Source: Lawsonibacter sp.
GTDB lineage: Bacteria > Bacillota > Clostridia > Oscillospirales > Oscillospiraceae
Direction of reading: 5' to 3'
Length of the DNA: 19,414 nt
Assembly: GCA_022798155.1 (NCBI GenBank)
Contig: JAAWLY010000019.1
Location: forward strand, 1 to 19,414
Shown here: positions 14,451 through 19,414 of the stretch, piece after piece
Position numbering within the stretch: the first letter of the stretch is position 1
Layout of the letters: each line of letters starts with the position of its first letter
The notes under the pieces: generated by a model
Told to the model about the DNA's origin: nothing
Database searches by the model: none
Seen by the model: only the letters and a program-made list of their open reading frames with translations
Program-made: the position numbers and the translations under genes

Positions 14451-16702
14451 CGGCGGGATACGGATAGGCTGGAGCGGGATTGCCGCTCCAGTTTTTTTCC
14501 TTGCCGGCCCTTCCGGTAACAGGCCTCGCACAGCCGGCCCCGGTGGTGCAGGGGCAGGGCCTTGCCGCACCGGGCGCAGAAGCGGATGTTGCTGCGCAGC
14601 TTGTGGAGCAGAATTTCGTTGATTTCGTCAGCCACCCGCTCCCGGCTGTCGTAGAGCCTGTCCTCGTCCACCGGGCAGCCGAAGGCCTTGGCGAAGGAGA
14701 AGTAGAGGTCCAGCTTCCGGTAGTACAGCTCCAGCTCGGGCAGGGTGGGCTCCTCCTCGGGCAGGCCGGGCTGTTCGATGGGGTCCCCCTGCTGCCAGCG
14801 GCGCAGAAAGGAGAAAAACAGCTCACGCAGGGCGTCGTCCGTCTCGTCAAAGGGGATGTTGGCCGCCCGCAGCTCCTGCTCCCGGGTAAGGACAAAGCCT
14901 GTCTCCCGCATCTTGGAGATGATGGCGATATACCGGGAGACGTCTAGCTTTTGATAGGGCTCCACTGTGGGCATCTGGTTCCACTGGGTGAGCACCTCCA
15001 GCAGGTCGAAATCCACCTGGAGCACCAGGTCGGAGAAGCCCGCCACGGCGTATTCCAGCGGCGGGATCACCGCCTCCAGCCCCGCCCGGATGGCGCTCAG
15101 GTTCTGGGTAGCCCCCACAAAGCCCCGGTTGTACATTCCGTACCGCCCCGCCCGGCCGGCGATCTGCTTGATCTCCTCCGGCTTCAGCTCCCGGCGCTCC
15201 ACCCCGTCAAATTTCTCCGTCTCCATAAAGATGATTCGCCGGATGGGCAGGTTCAGCCCCATGCCGATGGCGTCGGTGGAGACGATATACTCCATCTCTC
15301 CCTTGAGAAAGCCCTCCATCTGTTTGCGGCGGGTGGAGTAGGGCAGGGCGCCGTAGATGATGGCTGGCTCCTTTCCGCTCTGGCGCAGGTCCTCCGCCAC
15401 GCTGAGCACCCCGATTTTGGAGAAGGTAATCAGGGCGTCGCCCGGCTGGACCCGCTGGTAGTCGATGGTGTGGCTCATACATACCAGAGGGGTGGTGCGC
15501 TGGTGGACCTGCACCTCGTAGCTGTCGCCGCAGCTTTCAATCAGGCGGATCAGCAGCTGCTTGGCCTCTGGCGCGGCGCACAGGTGAACCTCAGGGGCCA
15601 GCACGCCCAGAATGGCCCGGGTCCAGGCGTAGCCCCGCTGTTTGTCGGCGATCATCTGGCACTCGTCGATCACTGCCACCTCGTAGTGCTGCTTCAGGTT
15701 CAGTTTTTCGGCGGTGGCGGCCACATGGGTGTCCCCCTCCCGCAGGTCCTCCTCCTCGCCGGTGGACAAAGAGCACTCTACCCCGGCGTCGATCAAGGTT
15801 TCCTGGGCCTCCAGGGCCAGCAGGCGCAGGGGGGCCAGATAGACCCCGGTTTTGGCCCGCATCAGCCGCTGAAAGCCGGCGTAGGTCTTGCCGGTGTTGG
15901 TTCCCCCCAGGTGGAGGATAAATTTCCGGTGCAGGCTGCGGGCCTCTGGGTATTCGTCCTTGGGGTTCAGGGCGATGAGCAGGGACAGGCTGGTGCGGAT
16001 GGCCTGGGGGACATACCACACCGACCACACCATCCCCAGTCCCTCGCTGAGCAGCAGCTTGAGAGGGAAGTCTCTGGTCTGGAGGAAGCGCTCCACATCA
16101 GCCTCGGGCTGGAGCTGGGCAAAGTCGGCCAGCACCTGCCTGGCGGCGGCCAGGAGCACCTGGGTGTAGCGCTCCCGGATCTTTTGGGCGGTGGGGTGGC
16201 TGAGATATTCCCCCAGCCAGGGGCCGGTCCGGAGGAAATTTTTTAAAATGGCCGGAAGCTGTTTGCTGTCGCACCGCTGCTCCAGGGCGAGGAATTCCCC
16301 CAGCCAGGCCGTGGCCTGGGAGGAGCGCAGCATGTGACTTTTGGACACGGCGGGGAGCCGGCTTACCAGGGCCCGGTGGTAGTGTTCCGCCAGCCGCCAG
16401 AGGGGGGATGCGTCCGCCTGTTCCAGGTTCCAGGCCTGTTCCAGGGCGGCGCAGGCCGCCTTTACCCCCGGCGTGGGGGCCTTGGAGGAGATACGGGAGG
16501 AGCTGCCCTCCCCCTTCCGGCTGAGAAAGCGGGGATTTTCCTCCGCCTCCAGAACGTCCTCCTTGTCCCAGAAGCGGACGGGGTGCCCGTCCGTCATGCG
16601 GTAGTGGGGTCTGGGAAGGAGTTCCCGAATCAGATCGCTGCTCCAGCCGCGCCGCTTTAGCATGGACGCCGTCCAGTATTTTCCACGGCCATTTTTAGAC
16701 AT
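14237..16702 (-). CDS. Suv3-like DExH RNA helicase with C-terminal zinc ribbon
   Basis: Probable ATP-dependent RNA helicase of 821 residues. An N-terminal region with a possible small winged-helix (about 8-55) precedes the motor. Motor motifs are GGTNTGKT (Walker A, 266-273), APLRLLALE, STGEE (313-317), DECQ (Walker B, 346-349), STDAIGMGLN (475-484) and QIAGRAGRYG (513-522). These match the Suv3 group, where the Walker B is usually DEIQ. A helical Suv3-type region follows, then a CxxC-x13-CxxC zinc ribbon (Cys709, 712, 726, 729). ATG 16702 follows GGAGGGG. Residues after about 750 are antisense to ktrA and rich in Ser and Arg with no family look, so the native end may have been near 740. The role is presumably RNA turnover or remodelling; no RNase partner is adjacent. 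Confidence 0.9.
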   Translation of the reverse strand: MSKNGRGKYWTASMLKRRGWSSDLIRELLPRPHYRMTDGHPVRFWDKEDVLEAEENPRFLSRKGEGSSSRISSKAPTPGVKAACAALEQAWNLEQADASPLWRLAEHYHRALVSRLPAVSKSHMLRSSQATAWLGEFLALEQRCDSKQLPAILKNFLRTGPWLGEYLSHPTAQKIRERYTQVLLAAARQVLADFAQLQPEADVERFLQTRDFPLKLLLSEGLGMVWSVWYVPQAIRTSLSLLIALNPKDEYPEARSLHRKFILHLGGTNTGKTYAGFQRLMRAKTGVYLAPLRLLALEAQETLIDAGVECSLSTGEEEDLREGDTHVAATAEKLNLKQHYEVAVIDECQMIADKQRGYAWTRAILGVLAPEVHLCAAPEAKQLLIRLIESCGDSYEVQVHQRTTPLVCMSHTIDYQRVQPGDALITFSKIGVLSVAEDLRQSGKEPAIIYGALPYSTRRKQMEGFLKGEMEYIVSTDAIGMGLNLPIRRIIFMETEKFDGVERRELKPEEIKQIAGRAGRYGMYNRGFVGATQNLSAIRAGLEAVIPPLEYAVAGFSDLVLQVDFDLLEVLTQWNQMPTVEPYQKLDVSRYIAIISKMRETGFVLTREQELRAANIPFDETDDALRELFFSFLRRWQQGDPIEQPGLPEEEPTLPELELYYRKLDLYFSFAKAFGCPVDEDRLYDSRERVADEINEILLHKLRSNIRFCARCGKALPLHHRGRLCEACYRKGRQGKKLERQSRSSLSVSRRQVRRHFCTSFCRPRTSTGLSPSSRVSGPTFISSRPCRRMPSTLTPYFFRRSSCKMVFPCHSIGMDSSKME
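14469..14498 (+). terminator. ktrBA terminator, inside the helicase frame
   Basis: CTGGAGCGG (14469-14477) pairs perfectly with CCGCTCCAG (14483-14491) over a 5-nt loop and is followed by seven T. It lies 18 bp after the ktrA stop. On the other strand the T-run becomes an A7 stretch read in frame by the helicase, so the hairpin ends only rightward transcripts. Confidence 0.9.
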
Positions 16703-16738
16703 AAGGACTTCCCCTCCTGGATTGGTCTTGACCCCTAT

Positions 16739-16767
16739 AGTATAGCCCAGATGGAAAAAATCTTCAA
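16739..16767 (-). promoter_or_regulatory. Helicase promoter
   Basis: On the leftward strand TTGAAG (16767-16762) stands 17 bp before TATACT (16744-16739), giving a start near 16732 and a leader of about 30 nt before ATG 16702. It directly follows the terminator of the SLH gene, so the helicase is its own transcription unit. Confidence 0.65.
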
Positions 16768-16775
16768 CTGCACCG

Positions 16776-16808
16776 TAAAAACGCAGCCCGGGAAAACCCC
16801 GGACTGCG
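16776..16808 (-). terminator. Terminator of the SLH protein gene
   Basis: On the leftward strand CGCAGTCCGGGG and CCCGGGCTGCG pair with one mismatch around a short T-rich loop (16808-16782), followed by TTTTT (16781-16777). It begins 8 bp after the SLH gene stop. Confidence 0.85.
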
Positions 16809-16816
16809 CTGTCTGT

Positions 16817-18652
16817 TTATTTGACGATGATGACCCGGATGCGTCCGCCCTCGGACTCTGCCTTGTCGTACCAGGCAGTGAGATTTTTGCCGGCCTGCTC
16901 CGCCCGGGCCAGACTGGACAGGTAGTACCGGCCGTCCCGCAGCTCGTAGACCACCGCGCTGTCGGACAGGGTGTATTTCTGGCTGCCTGATATCAGCTGA
17001 TTGCCTGTCAGCAGGCCGTCTTTGGCGGCGGTGAGGGGGTAAAGCCGGTCGGGGCTGGCCGGGTCGCCCACAATCTGGACCGGCCCGCCGGAGGCAAGGA
17101 ACTTGGTGCCGCCGGAGATGGAGTAGCTGACGCCTCCCACGTCGTACTGGTAGGTGCAGAAGCGGCTCAGCCCCTCGCCCTCCTCCTCAAAGCGGGTGAT
17201 GATGCCGTAGGAGTAGACGTCTCCGGTGACGTCGTTGAGAATCAGCGTTTCAATCTCTCCCTGGGGGTTCAGGGAATACCAGCGCACCTTGCCCCGGTCC
17301 AGGTTCAGTCCGGCCAGACGGCTGGGGTAGATGACCGCGCCCCGCTGGTCGCCCACGTCCAGGACCTCCGCGTTTTGGGCAAAGGTGTACTTATCCAGCT
17401 TGGTGCCGTCGGCGCTCACCTTGCCGGTGAGGGTGGCGCTGGTCAGCCCCCGGAGGGCCACCTCACCCCCCTGGCCCACCACGGCCCGGACCACGCCGCC
17501 GGCTTTATAGCCGCCCCGGGTCTGATACTGATAGGTCTGGCCGTCGGTGGCCAGCAGGGTGACGGTCTGGGCGGTGTAGGTGCCGCCGTTTCCATCGGGG
17601 TAGGTGGAGTTGGACACCTCCATCACCACCCCTACCCGCTCGCCGGCGCTGGCGGACACATCCGCCACAGCGGCTACGCCGCCGCTGCGGCCCAGCAGCA
17701 GGGTGACGGTGTTCCCCAGGTGGTACTGCCCCAGGTCGGACAGGGCGTAGGCCGCCGCGGAGCTCTCAATGGGGTAGCTCCGTCCCGCCACCGTCACCGA
17801 GGTGGGGGCGGCGCCCGAGGGCTCGATGGCCTGGATGGCGCCGGTGGCCTTCTTGGCGTAGGCCCACACCGTGCTCATGGAGGTGTTCCAGTAGACCACG
17901 TCGTAGTCCCGCACCGCAGAGGTGTTGACCAGGCTGCCGTTGCGGTATACCTTGGAGGGGGTAAAGGGCAGCTGGGACTGCCAGCCCCGCTGGACCACCA
18001 CCGGCCCCTCCATCTCACCGTTGATCAGGGAGACCAGGTCGGGCTTGCCCGAGACGTCCAGGCTGTGGCCCAGCTGCTGGATGTACGGGACCCCCTCCTT
18101 GGTTTTGGCGGACAGCAGATTATAGAAGAGATAGATTGCGTCCTGCCGGGTGAGAGGGGAGGCGGCCCCGGCGGCGGTGACTCCCCGGTCCAGCTTCAGG
18201 CTGCGGTACATGGCCAGCTGTCCGGTGGGGTAGGCCCCGGAGAAGTCACCGGGGCCGTAGCCCAGCAGGGACAGGGCCATGGACACTGCCTCCGCTAGCT
18301 TGACCTCCTGGTCAGGACGGAAGGTGCCGTCGCTGTAAGCGGTGACCAGGCCCCGGCTCACCGCCGCTTCCACATAGCCGCTGGCCCAGTGGCTCCGGGG
18401 GACGTCCGGATAGGGGGAGGCTGCCGCCTGGCCCACCCCGTCCCCGCCGGGGGAGGCCTTGACGGCCATGGCCACAAACTCCGATCGGGTCACCCGCTGG
18501 GACAGATTTTCCCCGGTGGCGATGCCCAGGGCGGTTACCGCCTGGACCGCGTCCTCCAGAGAGGGGGCGGATCCCGCCGCCGAGGCGGGCAGAACCAGCG
18601 CCAGGCTTAGACAGACCGCCAAAAGTGCGGCAAATAAGCGTTTTGTTTTCAT
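16817..18652 (-). CDS. Secreted S-layer homology (SLH) domain protein
   Basis: Exported cell-surface protein of 611 residues. The start is placed at ATG 18652, where MKTKRLFAALL opens a normal signal peptide with likely cleavage after LPASA (about residue 25) and AAAGGA at 9 nt; an in-frame start further upstream would precede the signal peptide with 23 unrelated residues that read through the repeat element. Three SLH repeats follow: about 30-75, 78-130 (clearest, YPDVPRSHWASGYVEAAVSRG) and 135-190, which normally bind pyruvylated secondary wall polymer. The remaining 420 residues are rich in Gly, Val, Thr and Tyr and look beta-structured, without a catalytic motif I recognise. The gene lies 75 bp downstream of an ABC permease and shows no promoter of its own, so it may be cotranscribed. 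Exact role unknown. Confidence 0.9.
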   Translation of the reverse strand: MKTKRLFAALLAVCLSLALVLPASAAGSAPSLEDAVQAVTALGIATGENLSQRVTRSEFVAMAVKASPGGDGVGQAAASPYPDVPRSHWASGYVEAAVSRGLVTAYSDGTFRPDQEVKLAEAVSMALSLLGYGPGDFSGAYPTGQLAMYRSLKLDRGVTAAGAASPLTRQDAIYLFYNLLSAKTKEGVPYIQQLGHSLDVSGKPDLVSLINGEMEGPVVVQRGWQSQLPFTPSKVYRNGSLVNTSAVRDYDVVYWNTSMSTVWAYAKKATGAIQAIEPSGAAPTSVTVAGRSYPIESSAAAYALSDLGQYHLGNTVTLLLGRSGGVAAVADVSASAGERVGVVMEVSNSTYPDGNGGTYTAQTVTLLATDGQTYQYQTRGGYKAGGVVRAVVGQGGEVALRGLTSATLTGKVSADGTKLDKYTFAQNAEVLDVGDQRGAVIYPSRLAGLNLDRGKVRWYSLNPQGEIETLILNDVTGDVYSYGIITRFEEEGEGLSRFCTYQYDVGGVSYSISGGTKFLASGGPVQIVGDPASPDRLYPLTAAKDGLLTGNQLISGSQKYTLSDSAVVYELRDGRYYLSSLARAEQAGKNLTAWYDKAESEGGRIRVIIVK

Positions 18653-18679
18653 ATTCCAGTTTCCTTTCTGTTTGAGGAA

Positions 18680-18720
18680 TGTAGGGCCGGCAAAACCGGA
18701 TTGGCGTATGCGCCCCTGCA
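18680..18720. repeat. GTAGGGGCG-type palindromic repeat, copy 2
   Basis: TGTAGGGCCG (18680-18689) pairs with CGCCCCTGCA (18711-18720) apart from one mismatch and one G-T pair. An inner stem CCGG (18687-18690) with CCGG (18696-18699) is also possible. Like the copy at 1866-1939 it lies just after a stop codon (8 bp) and shortly before the next gene start (28 bp) inside a leftward gene set. It is shorter and more worn. Confidence 0.5.
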
Positions 18721-18727
18721 AGGGCGC

Positions 18728-19414
18728 TCAATCATATCTCAGCGCGTCGATGGGGTTGAGCTTGGCCGCCTTGTTGGCGGGCAGATAGCCAAACAGAATC
18801 CCGATGCCCACAGACACGCCAAAGCTCAGGCCGATGGCTCCCAGGGTGGGGGTGGCGTTGAAGGTGATGCCGCTGGCTCCCAGGCTGGCCACCAGCATAC
18901 CCCCCAGCAGGGCCTCCAGCAGCTTGGCCAGCAGACAGCCGAAGCCGATGCCCAACAGCCCGCCGATGGCGGAGGTGGTGCCCGCCTCGATGACAAACTG
19001 GCTGCGGATGTCCTTCCGCTTGGCCCCCAGGGACTTGCGCACACCGATCTCCCGGGTGCGCTCGGTGACGGACACCAGCATGATGTTCATGATCCCGATG
19101 CCGCCCACCAGCAGGGAGATGGCGGCGATGGCCACCAGCACCCCCATGGCCACCCCCATCATGGCGTTGATCTGGTTGGCCTGCTCGGCCATGGTGGTGA
19201 TGTAGAAGTAATTATACATCCCGTCGTCGGTACGGAAAAAGTCGTTGAGATAGGCCTCGATGACCCTTTTGCCGGCGTCCGCGGTCTCGCCGGAGGTGCT
19301 GGTGAAGATATACAGATTGACCCACCGGCTGCCCATGATCTCCAGGGCGGTGGTGTAGGGGATGTAGATCTGGTCGTCCTGGCTGCCGGGGAGCATCTCC
19401 AGCTCGGCGTTGCG
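18728..19414 (-). CDS. MacB/FtsX-type ABC transporter permease (partial, 5' end beyond window)
   Basis: C-terminal 228 residues of an ABC permease; the frame is open through the right edge, so the N-terminal part is not seen. The visible part starts in the extracytoplasmic domain (IYIPYTTALEIMGSRWVNLYIF, typical of MacB-type proteins), followed by the FtsX domain with three membrane helices. The conserved stretch GGIGIMNIMLVSVTERTREIGVRKSLGAKRKDI (in parts) couples the permease to its ATPase, and the ending PANKAAKLNPIDALRYD is diagnostic. Such systems export peptides, lipids or antibiotics or act in envelope stress. The substrate cannot be told, and the ATPase is presumably further right. 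It lies upstream of the SLH gene in the same direction. Confidence 0.93.
   Translation of the reverse strand, partial: RNAELEMLPGSQDDQIYIPYTTALEIMGSRWVNLYIFTSTSGETADAGKRVIEAYLNDFFRTDDGMYNYFYITTMAEQANQINAMMGVAMGVLVAIAAISLLVGGIGIMNIMLVSVTERTREIGVRKSLGAKRKDIRSQFVIEAGTTSAIGGLLGIGFGCLLAKLLEALLGGMLVASLGASGITFNATPTLGAIGLSFGVSVGIGILFGYLPANKAAKLNPIDALRYD

Noticed and set aside
14492..14498. Programmed -1 frameshift at the A7 run followed by a stem-loop in the helicase
   Set aside because: The heptamer is in the right register, but the stem follows with no spacer, the other frames also run open without a conserved product, and the A7 is fully explained as the T-run of the ktrA terminator.
14951..16246. 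Rightward open frame of 431 codons opposite the helicase
   Set aside because: Shadow frame; the leftward strand carries all helicase motifs in order.

Overview
The window looks like chromosomal DNA from a G+C-rich member of the Clostridia, most likely an Oscillospiraceae gut anaerobe related to Flavonifractor, Lawsonibacter or Oscillibacter. This rests on the high G+C, AGGAGG-type ribosome sites, a Bacillus-type NagB, a KtrAB potassium system, an SLH surface protein and short GTAGGGGCG palindromes between genes. It is an inference; there is no rRNA or tRNA here to test it.

Left part (1-7330), sugar alcohol and amino sugar metabolism. A leftward operon reads deoR-type regulator, ptsH (HPr), ptsI (enzyme I), mtlA (fused mannitol EIICBA, running off the left edge). 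Divergent from it is mtlD. Together these genes hold a full route from PEP and external mannitol to fructose 6-phosphate. The regulator-mtlD gap holds two divergent sigma-70-type promoters, a perfect 10-bp inverted repeat and copies of ATAGCGGA. A perfect palindromic terminator separates mtlD from convergent nagB, which also makes fructose 6-phosphate.

Middle part (7331-12423), a candidate amide or glutamine catabolic module. A leftward set holds an AbgB-like M20 amidohydrolase, two small multispanning membrane proteins of unknown function and a glutaminase (glsA). It is divergent from a LysR-type regulator. The divergent gap has face-to-face promoters whose -10 boxes are 2 bp apart, and a textbook LysR dyad centred about 64 bp upstream of the predicted amidohydrolase start of transcription. 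I infer import of an N-acyl- or aryl-amide of glutamine or glutamate, hydrolysis, then deamidation.

Right part (12396-19414). ktrB and ktrA (K+ channel and RCK subunit) have their own promoter inside the 3' end of the LysR gene and a strong terminator. A convergent Suv3-like RNA helicase reads through that terminator and runs 214 bp antisense into ktrA. Then come an SLH-domain secreted protein with its own terminator and the C-terminal part of a MacB/FtsX-type ABC permease cut by the right edge.

The only stretch above 300 bases without a gene is 4750-5200, described under its regulatory features. I saw no CRISPR array, transposase, prophage gene, tRNA or rRNA.
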